A program made the position numbers and the translations under genes. DNA of 64,000 nt from Isoptericola sp044389085 (GTDB lineage Bacteria > Actinomycetota > Actinomycetes > Actinomycetales > Cellulomonadaceae): contig NZ_JBIRXP010000004.1 in assembly GCF_044389085.1 (NCBI RefSeq), forward strand, positions 124,001 through 188,000, written 5' to 3'. Below, one piece after another: positions 24,631 to 33,496 of this stretch (position 1 is its first letter; every line of letters begins with the position of its first letter). The notes below the pieces were generated by a model. It saw nothing but the letters and a program-made list of their open reading frames with translations. It had not been told where the DNA came from and ran no database searches.

Positions 24631-25353
24631 ATGCGAACCCCTCGAGACCCCTCTTTCGACCCCCGCATCTTCGACCCCCGGTCCTTCGACCGGCACCCCT
24701 TCGACCGTCAGCCCGGCCCGCGCGGCGACCGTCGCCGGCGCGGCGACTTCCCCGGCCCCGAGGGCTTCGGCCCCGGCTTCGGTCCGGGCTTCCGCCCGGG
24801 CCCGGGCTTCGGCCCCCGCGGCCACCGGGGCGGCGGCCGCCGCGCCGGTCGCGGTGAGATCCGCGCCGCCCTGCTCCTGCTGCTCGCCGAGCAGCCGATG
24901 CACGGCTACCAGGTGATCACCGAGCTCGCCGAGCGCACCGAAGGCCGCTGGCGCCCCAGCCCGGGCGCCGTCTACCCGGCGATCTCCCAGCTCCAGGACG
25001 AGGGCCTCGTCACGGTGGCCGACGACGGCGGCCGCCGTCTCGCCTCGCTCACCGACTCCGGCCGCGCCTACGTCGAGGAGCACCGCGACGAGCTCGGCAC
25101 CCCGTGGGAGAAGGTCGCGGAGGACCCGCGACGCCAGGGCCACGAGCTGCACCACGCGATGCGCGCCCTGGGCGGCGCCGTCGAGCAGGTCGCGCGCGCC
25201 GGCACGCGGGCGCAGGCCGAGGCCGCGGCCGCGGTGCTCGACAGGGCCCGGCGCGAGGTCTACCTCGTGCTCGCGGACGACGCCGCCCCCGCCGCCGGCG
25301 GGGACGACGACACCGACGACCCGTCAGCCGAGGCCGACGATCTCGGTCGGTGA
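24631..25353 (+). CDS. PadR-family transcriptional regulator with low-complexity N-terminal extension
   Basis: A 240-residue PadR regulator. The winged helix is at about 78-155 (EIRAALLLLLAEQPMHGYQVITELAER in pieces, SPGAVYPAISQLQDEGLV, LTDSGRAYV) and a helical dimerisation region follows. The first 75 residues are unusual: repeats rich in Asp, Arg, Pro and Phe, then GFGPGFGPGFRPGPGFGPRG. Many actinobacterial PadR proteins carry such Gly/Pro/His/Arg tails; their role is unclear. The ATG was chosen because GAGG lies ten bases upstream; a GTG 15 bases earlier is possible. Its end overlaps the convergent propeller gene by 30 bases. Confidence 0.9.
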   Translation: MRTPRDPSFDPRIFDPRSFDRHPFDRQPGPRGDRRRRGDFPGPEGFGPGFGPGFRPGPGFGPRGHRGGGRRAGRGEIRAALLLLLAEQPMHGYQVITELAERTEGRWRPSPGAVYPAISQLQDEGLVTVADDGGRRLASLTDSGRAYVEEHRDELGTPWEKVAEDPRRQGHELHHAMRALGGAVEQVARAGTRAQAEAAAAVLDRARREVYLVLADDAAPAAGGDDDTDDPSAEADDLGR

Positions 25354-27126
25354 CCAGCGCACCAGGCGACCGGCGACGGCGAGCTGGACCCCCCAGCCCT
25401 CGCCGCCGAGCTCGACCTGCCACAGCTGACGGCCCGAGGCGGCGTCGAGCGCGACCCAGTGCACGACGTCGCCCCGGGCGTAGTCCGGCACGACGAACGC
25501 GGCGAGCCGCCCGTCCGTGAACGCCGCGTCGACGAACTGCGGCCCGTAGGCGCCCATCGCGTCGAGCCCCTCCACGAGGTCGGGGCGCACCCACAGCACG
25601 TCCCCCGTGCCGAGGTCCAGGCCGTACACGCGCCGCCCCTCGTCCACCACCACCGCCACCTGCGCCGTCCGCACCAGGAGGCTGGTGCTGCGCACCTCGG
25701 TGCGCCACAGCTCGGACCCGTCGGGGGACGACCCCACGGTCACGTCGCCCCGCCGCGCGAGGTGCACCCGGTCCCCGCCGCCGTCCGTGCTCAGCGGGAC
25801 GAGGTAGCGCCCACGCACCTGGCGCACCTCGGAGCCGTCGTCACGCAGGAGGCGGTCGGCGGTGGCGGCCTCCGCACGGAGGCCGTTGGCGTCGGTGCGC
25901 GCCACGTAGCCCCCGCCGGTCAGCGGCTCCACGGCGAACCCGTCGAACGTCCCCGGGTCGCCCGGGCGGTCCAGCCGCACGCCCTCGGGCGTGAACCACG
26001 CGTCGATGCCGCAGCCGCCCAGCCACAGCACGCGGTCGGTGACCATCGTCTGGACGCCCCCGCGCAGGTCCACCCCGGACGTCGTGCCGTCGTCCGACCA
26101 GCGCACGCACATCGACGGGTCCACCCCGCCGTCGTACCGGACCGTCTGCTGCCACCGGCGCTCGCCCGTGACCGCGTCCTCGACGCGGACCCGCAGGTCG
26201 TACCCGTCCGGGATGGCCCCCGCGTCGGCGGTGCCGGCGACGACGTCGTCCGCCACCCGCGGGTCCACGGGCGACGCCTCGCCCACCCACTCCACGGAGA
26301 CGAGCGTGCCGTCGCCGCCGGGGTAGAGCGTCTCCGGGGAGCCCGCCACCTCCCGGGTGCCCTGCACGGTGCCGTCGGCGTCGACCACGGTCACCGTGCT
26401 GCGTCGCACCGGGTCCCCGTCCGCCGTCCCGTCGGTCGAGGCGGTCACGCACACGACCCGGTCCGCCGTGTCGGCCTGGACACCGCCCGTCCACAGCTGC
26501 ATCCCCGGCCCGCACGAGCTCGCCCCGGACGGGAGCCCCACCCGCCAGTGCCGCTCGCCCGTCTCGACGTCCAGGCCGAGGAGCGCGTCCTGGTGCTGCG
26601 CGACCACCAGCCCGCCGGCCATCGCCATCAGCCCGCCGGGCACGCTGCCCTCGGCCTCGACCCGCCACACCTCGTGCGGCTCGGCGCTCAGGTCGAGCAC
26701 GCCGCCGGGCGCGGCCCGCAGCGCCGCGAGTCGCCCGCGGTCGCCCGCCGTGTCGACGACCACCGCCGTCAGCGCCGCCGCGACGACCACCACCGCGGCC
26801 ACCAGCCGGCGTCCCTGCAGGGCACCACGCGCACGGTCCAGGGCGCGGCGCCACGTGAGCGGCTCGGGCGCCGCCTCCGACGACGGCGGGAGCTCGCCGG
26901 GGTAGTCCTCGGCGTCGTCGGGGTCGAGGTCGATGAGGAGCGGGCCGCGAGCACCGGCACTCCGGGGGGCCTCGACGGCCGGGACGACGAGGGGCGTGCC
27001 GGGCGGTACGTCGGCCCGTGCAGGGCCCCGCGCGTCCGCGCGGTCCTCGCCGTCGTCCGGCTCCGCGCCGTCCGGGTCGAGGTCGAACGTGTAGGCGTCC
27101 GGGCGGGCGCCCCGTCGTCGGGCCAC
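25324..27126 (-). CDS. Membrane-anchored PQQ-like beta-propeller protein
   Basis: A 600-residue protein: an acidic cytoplasmic N-terminus (LDPDGAEPDDGEDRAD), one membrane helix at about 105-122 (RRLVAAVVVVAAALTAVVVD), then a large outside domain with repeated PQQ-like blades (GGLVVAQHQDALLGLDVETGERHWRV; VYGLDLGTGDVLWVRPDL; WVALDAASGRQLWQVELG). Such propellers are scaffolds or sensors; no enzyme motif is seen. The GTG start has TAGGTT six bases upstream and no ribosome site, so it is probably leaderless. A poorly conserved actinobacterial family is likely. Confidence 0.78.
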   Translation of the reverse strand: MARRRGARPDAYTFDLDPDGAEPDDGEDRADARGPARADVPPGTPLVVPAVEAPRSAGARGPLLIDLDPDDAEDYPGELPPSSEAAPEPLTWRRALDRARGALQGRRLVAAVVVVAAALTAVVVDTAGDRGRLAALRAAPGGVLDLSAEPHEVWRVEAEGSVPGGLMAMAGGLVVAQHQDALLGLDVETGERHWRVGLPSGASSCGPGMQLWTGGVQADTADRVVCVTASTDGTADGDPVRRSTVTVVDADGTVQGTREVAGSPETLYPGGDGTLVSVEWVGEASPVDPRVADDVVAGTADAGAIPDGYDLRVRVEDAVTGERRWQQTVRYDGGVDPSMCVRWSDDGTTSGVDLRGGVQTMVTDRVLWLGGCGIDAWFTPEGVRLDRPGDPGTFDGFAVEPLTGGGYVARTDANGLRAEAATADRLLRDDGSEVRQVRGRYLVPLSTDGGGDRVHLARRGDVTVGSSPDGSELWRTEVRSTSLLVRTAQVAVVVDEGRRVYGLDLGTGDVLWVRPDLVEGLDAMGAYGPQFVDAAFTDGRLAAFVVPDYARGDVVHWVALDAASGRQLWQVELGGEGWGVQLAVAGRLVRWSPTEIVGLG

Positions 27127-27202
27127 CTCTCGAACCTAAGCCTGGCCCCCGCCCCCGGCGACCCGTGGGCGGCCCTGCTGCTCAGGCCACCGCCCGACCT
27201 CG

Positions 27203-27409
27203 TCAGACCGTGCGGCGACGTTCCACGGAGCGCGCCACGGCCAGCTCCAGCAGCGCGGTGCGGGCGCGCCGACGCCGGTCGTCCGGGTCGACCGTCAGCC
27301 GGTCGCCGGGGTTGGCGCGGCGTGCCGCCCCGGGCGCGGTCACCGTGTGCGGCGACGGCAGGACGATCCGGGACGGGGCGGGGGTCGGGACGGGCATCGT
27401 GGCAGCCAT
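27203..27409 (-). CDS. Small hypothetical protein, 68 residues
   Basis: A short gene supported by an excellent ribosome site (GGAGG five bases before the ATG). The product is Pro-rich at the N-terminus (MAATMPVPTPAPSR) and Arg-rich near the C-terminus (DDRRRRARTALLELAVARS), with no membrane segment or cysteine. I do not recognise it. It lies between cydB and the propeller gene on the same strand. Confidence 0.6.
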   Translation of the reverse strand: MAATMPVPTPAPSRIVLPSPHTVTAPGAARRANPGDRLTVDPDDRRRRARTALLELAVARSVERRRTV

Positions 27410-27499
27410 GAGGGCCTCCTTCGCGCGGCCCGGCGGCCGCTCCCTGCCCATGCTGCGCGCCCGCCGTTTCCGCGGTGTTGCCCGGGCGTCACGACCAGG

Positions 27500-28486
27500 T
27501 CAGAGGAAGACGGCGGTGCGCGGACCGAGCGGTCGCACCAGCACCCGCCAGGTCACCGCCTGCGCCGCGAGGACGCCGGCGAACGCCGCCAGCACGGGCC
27601 ACGTCAGGCCGTGCAGCACCGTCGGGGGCGCGGCGAGCGCCAGCACCTGCGGACCCACGACGGCGACGGTCGCGACCACCGGGACGACGGCGAGCACCGG
27701 CCCCGCCGCGCGGACGGCGCCGGTCCGGTGCGCACCACGGTCCAGGTCGAACCGTGCGGCGAGCGCCACGCCGGCCGCCGCGATCAGCGCCGCGGCGGCG
27801 AGCAGCGCCGACGACGTCCCCAGGGCGGCGACGTCCAGCGCACCGAGCGCCGCCAGGGTGGCCAGCGCGGCGGCCGGCACGAGGGCCCGGCGCACGCGGC
27901 GGCGCGCCTCCCGCGCGACCGCCTCCGGCGCCCTCGCCGCGACCACGAGCGCGCCGTGCACGCGCGTCGTCGCGACGCAGAGCCCGGCCGTGACGGTCGG
28001 CAGGGCGACCGCGAGCGCCTGCGCCGCACCGGACCCCCCGTCAGCCTGCCCCGCGACCACGGAGAACCGCACCCACGCCACCCCCGCCAGGGCGCCGAAC
28101 GCCGCCGGGAGCGCGAGGCTCGCGACCTGGCCGACGCCGTCCCACCCCTGCCGCCAGCGGGGCGACGGCAGCCGGCTGCGCAGCCAGAGCGCGGCGTCGC
28201 GCAGCACCCACGCCACGAGCAGCGCCACGACGCACGGGTAGCCGGCCGCCCAGAGCGTCGCCTCGGCGTGCCCGAACGCGGCGAGCAGCACGCCCGCCGC
28301 CGCGACCAGCCACACCTCCCCCAGCAGGAGGAACGGTGCGACCGTGGCGAGCACGGTGCGGCGGCGCGGGTCGTCGCGGCCGCCGAGGGCGCGCACGAGG
28401 GGCACGCCGCCCTGCACGGCGCCGTCGAGCACCGCCCAGCCGGCGAGCAGGACGGCGAGCAGCAGGCCCCAGCCGAGCGCGTTCAT
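27500..28486 (-). CDS. cydB: Cytochrome bd quinol oxidase subunit II
   Basis: A 328-residue membrane protein with about nine hydrophobic segments. The N-terminal WAVLDGAVQGGVPLVRALGG resembles the CydB start (GxDLGVG), and GEVWLVAAAGVLLAAF corresponds to the second segment. With CydA it forms the oxygen-reducing terminal oxidase used at low oxygen. The gene overlaps cydA by ATGA. The cydDC genes that assemble the oxidase do not follow, so they must lie elsewhere. Sequence conservation is lower than in CydA, as usual. Confidence 0.88.
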   Translation of the reverse strand: MNALGWGLLLAVLLAGWAVLDGAVQGGVPLVRALGGRDDPRRRTVLATVAPFLLLGEVWLVAAAGVLLAAFGHAEATLWAAGYPCVVALLVAWVLRDAALWLRSRLPSPRWRQGWDGVGQVASLALPAAFGALAGVAWVRFSVVAGQADGGSGAAQALAVALPTVTAGLCVATTRVHGALVVAARAPEAVAREARRRVRRALVPAAALATLAALGALDVAALGTSSALLAAAALIAAAGVALAARFDLDRGAHRTGAVRAAGPVLAVVPVVATVAVVGPQVLALAAPPTVLHGLTWPVLAAFAGVLAAQAVTWRVLVRPLGPRTAVFL

Positions 28487-29787
28487 CGGACACCTCCGAA
28501 GGTGAGGACCTCGCGCCGGTCGGCGGGGTCGGTCGGGCCGGCCGGGGGCGCGTCGTCGTCCCGCAGGACGTCCGCGGGCGGGGCGCCGAGGGCGAGTCGC
28601 GTCGTGCCGCGGCGGGCCAGGCGCGCCATGACGGTCCAGTCGACGACGGCGAGGGCGACCATCACGCCGACGAGGACGACGAGGGACGTGACGACCGCGG
28701 CCGCCGACGCGCCCGACACGGCGTCCTCCGTGCGCAGCACGCCCGCGATCGCCCAGGGCTGGCGGCCGATCTCGCGAGCCGCCCAGCCGAGCAGCGCGGT
28801 GAGGAACGGCACCGGCAGCAGCACGGTGAGCGTGCCGTAGAGGCCGACGCGCAGCGGCTGCCACAGGCGGAACAGCACGTTGCCGGGCAGCAGGAGCAGC
28901 AGCACGCACCCGACGACGAATGCCAGGCCCGCGACACCCTGCATCACGGCGTAGGCGATGCCGACCACGGGCGGCTCCCCGCCGGGCAGGTCCTGCAGGT
29001 AGGCGAACTGGGCGTACCCGAAGGAGGTCGCGACGAACGCCCCGAGGGTGCCGGCGACCAGCCCGATCCGCATCGACCGCCGCCACACGTCGTTCTCCGG
29101 CGACATCACCGCCCCCGGCAGCCCGGCCGCGACCACGCCGGGCAGCCGCGACGGCGCCCGGCGCAGGTGCCACGCGCTGACCCCCACCAGCAGGAACGCG
29201 CCCGCCATGAGGCACGCGCCCACCACGTGCAGCGCCGACAGGAGCGCCGCCGGGTTGGTGACCAGGGCCGCCGCGTCGGTCACGCGGGCCACGCCGTCCA
29301 CCAGCTCGACGCCCACCGGGTTGCGCAGGAAGCCGTTCGCCACCATCACCGTGAACGCCGACAGGTAGCCGGTCACCACCACCGCCCAGAACGCCGCGGT
29401 GTGCGCCCACCGGGGCAGCACGTGCCACCCGAACACCCACAGCCCGAGGAACGTGGACTCCAGGAAGAACGCCGCCATCGTCTCGATCACCAGCGGGGCG
29501 CCGAGCACGCCGCCGGCGACGTCGAGCAGGCCCGGGAAGTGGAGGCCGAGCTGCAGCTCCATGACGATGCCGGCGGCGATGCCCAGCGCGTAGTTGACCA
29601 GGTAGAGCTGCCCCCAGAAGCGGGTGGCGGTCTCGAGCGTGGCCGCCCGCCCGGCGTCGCGGGCGGCCGCCCACCGCGTCTGCAGGATCGCCACGACGGG
29701 CCCGAGCCCCAACGTCACGAGGACGAAGAGGAAGTGGGTCCCGGCGAGCAGCGCGAACTGCAGGCGGGCGGCGTCGACGGCGGTCAT
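28483..29787 (-). CDS. cydA: Cytochrome bd quinol oxidase subunit I
   Basis: A 434-residue heme-binding subunit. Key residues: His18 (GTHFLFV, equivalent to the heme b595 ligand), Glu102 and Glu110 (ETMAAFFLESTFLG), His187 (SALHVVGA, heme b558 ligand) and GRQPW in the periplasmic loop. The protein is about 90 residues shorter than E. coli CydA, meaning a short quinol loop, normal for Gram-positives. TAGCGT ends seven bases before the ATG, so the transcript may be leaderless. Oxidises quinol and reduces oxygen to water without pumping protons. Confidence 0.95.
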   Translation of the reverse strand: MTAVDAARLQFALLAGTHFLFVLVTLGLGPVVAILQTRWAAARDAGRAATLETATRFWGQLYLVNYALGIAAGIVMELQLGLHFPGLLDVAGGVLGAPLVIETMAAFFLESTFLGLWVFGWHVLPRWAHTAAFWAVVVTGYLSAFTVMVANGFLRNPVGVELVDGVARVTDAAALVTNPAALLSALHVVGACLMAGAFLLVGVSAWHLRRAPSRLPGVVAAGLPGAVMSPENDVWRRSMRIGLVAGTLGAFVATSFGYAQFAYLQDLPGGEPPVVGIAYAVMQGVAGLAFVVGCVLLLLLPGNVLFRLWQPLRVGLYGTLTVLLPVPFLTALLGWAAREIGRQPWAIAGVLRTEDAVSGASAAAVVTSLVVLVGVMVALAVVDWTVMARLARRGTTRLALGAPPADVLRDDDAPPAGPTDPADRREVLTFGGVR

Positions 29788-29892
29788 GGGGCTGACGCTA
29801 GGGTGCCCGAACCCCGCGATCCCAGGGTTTTCGGGACCTTCGGGGGACAACCCTGAGCGTTTTCGGGGGACTCCCCTACCCCGCGGTCGGCG

Positions 29893-30108
29893 TCAGACGA
29901 CGGGACGCTTGACGACGACCACGACCTCGATGGCCTGGCCGGCGCCGTAGCTCGGCGACAGGGTCCCCACGGCCTCCCAGCCCTCGCGGCCCAGGTCGTT
30001 CAGGTCGCGCTCCATCTGGGCGTAGTCGAAGCCGCGCATCGCGAGCTTGTACGTGAGCACCTTGTGCTCCCACGCCGTCGGTGCGGTCGGTGTCGTCGGT
30101 GTCGTCAT
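29893..30108 (-). CDS. DUF4177-type small protein
   Basis: A 71-residue soluble protein with the DUF4177 pattern: WEHKVLTYK at the start of the domain, LNDLGREGWEAVGTLSPSYG in the middle and EVVVVVKRP at the end. The N-terminus is Thr/Pro-rich. Function unknown. The ATG has AAGGAGA six bases upstream. It lies between cydA and an ABC exporter operon without overlap. Confidence 0.82.
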   Translation of the reverse strand: MTTPTTPTAPTAWEHKVLTYKLAMRGFDYAQMERDLNDLGREGWEAVGTLSPSYGAGQAIEVVVVVKRPVV

Positions 30109-30159
30109 GTTCGGTCTCCTTCGTCTCGTGCCGGGGCGTGCCAGGTTCGGTGGATCGGG

Positions 30160-31410
30160 TCAGGCGCGTGCCGCGAGGGCCGCCTTCCAGCCGAGGCGGC
30201 CGCCGGTCTGCAGCAGCGCACCGCGGTAGGCGCGCTCGCTGACGAGCAGGGCGACGGCGGCGAACGCGGCGAGGATCAGCAGCGAGACGATCGGCTCCCA
30301 CCACGTGGTGTCCCCCGACAGCACCCGCACCGGCATCGACACGACGTTCGCCACCGGGACGTAGGACAGGACCGTCTCGAACGTGCCGCTGGCGGAGAAC
30401 GTCAGGAAGTACACGCCCATGATCGCCATCGTCATCGGGGTGGTGGTGTGCTGCAGGTCCTCGGTGCGCGACGCGAGCGCACCCGCGACGGCGTACAGGG
30501 CCGCGAGGCCGAGGAACCCGACGGCGAAGAAGAGCACGAACCAGACGAGCGACGTCGACAGGGACGGCAGGATCGACGCCGTCGGCGTGAACGACAGGGC
30601 GGCGAGACCCACGGCCGCGAACACCACGTTCTGCGCCAGCGCCACGACCGAGCTGCCGAGGATCTTGCCGACCAGCAGGTGCCGCAGCGGCACGGCGGTG
30701 GCCATGATCTCGACCAGCCGGGACTGCTTCTCCTCTACCACGCTGCCCGCGATCATCTGCCCGGAGCCGAGCGCCCCGATGAAGAACAGCAGCGCGAGCG
30801 CGAACGACGCGAAGAACAACGTCTGCGAGTCCACGGCGTCGCCGGCGATCCGGTCGGTGGTGAGGGTGCCGCCGGCGGTCAGCTCCGCGGTGGTGGTCCC
30901 GGCCGCCTCGGCGTTCGACGCGAGCGTCTCGGCGGCGACCCCTGCCGTGAGCAGGCGCGTCAGCGTGCCGTCCGGGTCCGCCTGGCCGGTGAGCACCCAG
31001 CCGCCGTCGGTGTCCCCGTCAGCAGGGTGCAGCCAGCCGTCCGCGTCGCCGTCGGCGAGCGCGGCCCGCGCGGCCGCGTCGTCGGGCACCTCGAGGGTGG
31101 TGAGCTCGGCGCCGCCGCCCTGCTCCTCGGGGATCGCGGCGGCGGACTCGACCGCCGCCGTCGCGGCGGCGTCCCCGGCCGGCACCGCGACCGTGAAGCT
31201 GTCCGTCTTGCTGCCCTGCCAGGCCATGAAACCGGCCAGCGCGGCGATGATCACGACGGAGACGAGCAGCCCCACGAGGAACGTCTTGTTGAGGGCGTGC
31301 ACCACGATCTCGCGCTTCATCACGACGAGCCACGCGCCGCGGGTGCTCTCCTCGCCGGTCCGGTCGAAGGTGGCCGTCGTGTCCGGGCGGGTCGGGGTCG
31401 TGGTGGTCAT
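30160..31410 (-). CDS. ABC-2 exporter permease, NatB/YhaP-like (system 2)
   Basis: A 416-residue permease: one N-terminal membrane helix (LLVSVVIIAALAGFMAW), an external domain of about 150 residues, then five or six helices in the C-terminal half (LFFIGALGSGQMIAGSVVEEKQSRLVEIM read in parts). The EEKQSRLVEIM segment after the second helix is typical of Na+-efflux-like ABC-2 permeases (NatB). It is co-transcribed with its ATPase (ATGA overlap). Confidence 0.9.
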   Translation of the reverse strand: MTTTTPTRPDTTATFDRTGEESTRGAWLVVMKREIVVHALNKTFLVGLLVSVVIIAALAGFMAWQGSKTDSFTVAVPAGDAAATAAVESAAAIPEEQGGGAELTTLEVPDDAAARAALADGDADGWLHPADGDTDGGWVLTGQADPDGTLTRLLTAGVAAETLASNAEAAGTTTAELTAGGTLTTDRIAGDAVDSQTLFFASFALALLFFIGALGSGQMIAGSVVEEKQSRLVEIMATAVPLRHLLVGKILGSSVVALAQNVVFAAVGLAALSFTPTASILPSLSTSLVWFVLFFAVGFLGLAALYAVAGALASRTEDLQHTTTPMTMAIMGVYFLTFSASGTFETVLSYVPVANVVSMPVRVLSGDTTWWEPIVSLLILAAFAAVALLVSERAYRGALLQTGGRLGWKAALAARA

Positions 31411-32300
31411 GCCGTCACCTCGCGGTAGATCTGGGCCAGCGTGGGCTTCAGGGGGGTGAGCTCGCGGACGCCGCCGCGCTCAAGGCCGGTGGCCAGCAGC
31501 CGCTGCAGGGCGGCGTCGTCGAGCACCTCGAGGAGGGCGACAGGTCCGTCGACGTCGACGGCGAGCACGCCGGGGACGCCGCGCACCCAGCCGGCGTCGC
31601 CGGTCGTGACGAGCCGGTGCCGCAGGGCGCCGGTCCGCTGCAGGTCGGCGGGCGCGCCGTCGGCCATGACCCGCCCGGACTTGAGGATGACGAGCCGCTC
31701 GCACAGCCGCTCCACGAGGTCGAGCTGGTGCGAGCTGAACAGCACCGGCACGCCGCGGCCGGTGTGCTCGGCCAGCAGGTCGACCATGCCGTCGACGGCG
31801 GCCGGGTCGAGGCCGCTGAACGGCTCGTCGAGCACCAGCAGCCGCGGCGTCCCCATCAGCGCGGCGACGATCTGCACGCGCTGCTGGTTGCCGAGCGACA
31901 GCTTCTCCACGTGCTCCTTGGAACGGCCGGCCAGGCCGAGCCGGTCGAGCATGTCCAGCACCTCGGCGCGCGCCCGGGCCGCCGAGATGCCTCGCAGGCG
32001 CGCCAGGTAGACCAGCTGGTCGAGCACCGGCTGCTTCGGGTAGAGCCCGCGCTCCTCCGGCATGTACCCGAACGCGCGGCGGTCCGCGCGCGTCACCGGG
32101 GCGCCGCCGAACCGCACCTCGCCGGCCGTGGGCGCCAGGACGCCCATGATCATCCGCATCGTCGTCGTCTTGCCGGCGCCGTTGCCGCCGACGAACCCGG
32201 TGAGCAGCCCGGCGGGGGCGGCGAACGAGACGTCGTCGACGGCCGTGAGGTCGCCGAACGTCCGGGTCAGGCCCCGGACCTCGAGGGAGTCGTTGTCCAT
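31407..32300 (-). CDS. ABC exporter ATP-binding protein, NatA/YhaQ-like (system 2)
   Basis: A 297-residue ATPase: Walker A GGNGAGKTT, a Q-loop region with YMPEERGLYPK (typical of the NatA/YhaQ group), signature LSLGNQQRVQ, Walker B LLVLDEPFSGLDP and SSHQLDLVE. It energises the adjacent permease. The ATG at 32300 was chosen because TAGCGT ends exactly seven bases upstream (leaderless); an in-frame GTG two codons earlier would leave only one base after the -10. A large palindrome lies about 100 bases upstream. Confidence 0.92.
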   Translation of the reverse strand: MDNDSLEVRGLTRTFGDLTAVDDVSFAAPAGLLTGFVGGNGAGKTTTMRMIMGVLAPTAGEVRFGGAPVTRADRRAFGYMPEERGLYPKQPVLDQLVYLARLRGISAARARAEVLDMLDRLGLAGRSKEHVEKLSLGNQQRVQIVAALMGTPRLLVLDEPFSGLDPAAVDGMVDLLAEHTGRGVPVLFSSHQLDLVERLCERLVILKSGRVMADGAPADLQRTGALRHRLVTTGDAGWVRGVPGVLAVDVDGPVALLEVLDDAALQRLLATGLERGGVRELTPLKPTLAQIYREVTA

Positions 32301-32400
32301 GACCACGACGCTACGGACCGGACGGCTCCGTGTGATCCGCCCGGCGGCGGAGATCCCCGCCTCCCCCGCCGGGCGGACGGCTCACCCGCGCGCCTGACGT

Positions 32401-32455
32401 CGACGTAGCGATCGGTCTTCGTCCGGACCGAGGACGAGGACCGATCGCTACGTCG
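32401..32455. repeat. Large palindrome, left flank of the endonuclease-like gene
   Basis: Arms CGACGTAGCGATCGGTC (32401-32417) and its exact complement (32439-32455), with inner arms TCGTCC/GGACGA around a seven-base loop: about 24 pairs in one hairpin. It lies between divergent genes, where no terminator is needed. It shares GACGTAGCGA and further bases with the palindrome at 33488-33544. Confidence 0.9.
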
Positions 32456-32515
32456 GTCGCCCGAGCCTGTGGATGAGTGCCACCGCGCCGCCCTCAGATC
32501 TGGTCTGCTTCCGGC

Positions 32516-33496
32516 GTGCATCGTCGCCTCGTCGTCTCCCCGTCGCTCCGGCAGGTCGCCGCCGCGCAGGAAGGGCTCGTCTCCTCCGGGCAGTGCCGCG
32601 AGCACGGGCTCACGAAGCAGAACGTCGCCGCTCTGGTGGGACGCCAGGAGTGGGGTCGCGTGGCCCGCGGGGTGTTCGACACCGGCGTGGGGGGCGGGAC
32701 GGCCGACCTCTACGACCTCCCGCGGCGGCGCGCGGCGCTCGTCGGGGTCCTCGCCCGCCCCGGCTCGGTCGCGACCGGGCTGTGCGCCCTGGTGTGGCAG
32801 GGCGTCCAGGGCGCGCCCGCGCGCATCGCACCGGAGGTGACGTTCCCCGATGGCTCCCCCAGGTCCGGCGGGCCCGGGCGGGTCCGCCGCGAGCGGCTGC
32901 GGCGATGGGTCGTCGTCGGCGGTCTCCCCTGCGTGCCGGCGGAGCTCGCGCTGGCACAGGCGGTCCCTGAGCTCGACCGAGAACACGCCGTCGCGATGAT
33001 GGACTCCGCGCGCCACCAGCGGATCGTCACGGAGGACGAGTTCCACCGGGCACGCGAAGCCACGCGCGGTCGACGCGGGGCGGCGCGCACGTCGCCCTGG
33101 TGGGGCGAGTCGGACCGGCGGGCGGAGTCGCCGATCGAGACGGCGGCACGACTTGCCTGCACGGATGCGACGTACCCGCCCGACGCCCTGCAGCTCGTGG
33201 TCCGTCGCGCCGACGGCCGGTTCCTGGGGCGTTCGGACCTGGCGTGGCTCCTGCCGGGCGGCCGGGTCCTTCTCGTGGAGCTCGACGGACGCGACGCGCA
33301 CACGACACCGACGGCCCTCTTCGGCGACCGGAGCCGGCAGAACGGGCTGACGAGCCACGGAGCCGTCCTGCTGCGGTTCACCGGACGAGACGTCGCTCGC
33401 GGTGTGGTCGTCGACGAGGTGCGCCGCGTCCTGGCTGCCGCGGGTTGGTCCCCGCACCCCTGGCCCGCGGACCGGGCCTTCGTCCTGCTGACGTAG
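32516..33496 (+). CDS. AbiEi-like N-terminal domain with DUF559 endonuclease-like domain
   Basis: A 326-residue protein. The N-terminal third resembles the winged-helix AbiEi antitoxin-type domain (QVAAAQEGLVSSGQCREHGLTKQNVAALVG, then WGRVARGVFDTG). The C-terminal third fits DUF559, a Vsr/PD-(D/E)XK nuclease fold: SPIET (Glu), GRSDLAWLLPGGRVLLVELDG (Asp and ExD) and RSRQNGL..GAVLLRFTGRDV. No toxin gene adjoins, so a toxin-antitoxin role is not supported. The gene is bracketed by two related palindromes, and its TAG stop lies inside the right one. The GTG at 32516 is a best guess; no clear ribosome site is seen. Confidence 0.78.
   Translation: MHRRLVVSPSLRQVAAAQEGLVSSGQCREHGLTKQNVAALVGRQEWGRVARGVFDTGVGGGTADLYDLPRRRAALVGVLARPGSVATGLCALVWQGVQGAPARIAPEVTFPDGSPRSGGPGRVRRERLRRWVVVGGLPCVPAELALAQAVPELDREHAVAMMDSARHQRIVTEDEFHRAREATRGRRGAARTSPWWGESDRRAESPIETAARLACTDATYPPDALQLVVRRADGRFLGRSDLAWLLPGGRVLLVELDGRDAHTTPTALFGDRSRQNGLTSHGAVLLRFTGRDVARGVVVDEVRRVLAAAGWSPHPWPADRAFVLLT

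Noticed and set aside
32516..33496. Toxin-antitoxin (AbiE) system
   Set aside because: Only the AbiEi-like winged helix is present; no AbiEii nucleotidyltransferase gene adjoins and the C-terminal domain is nuclease-like.
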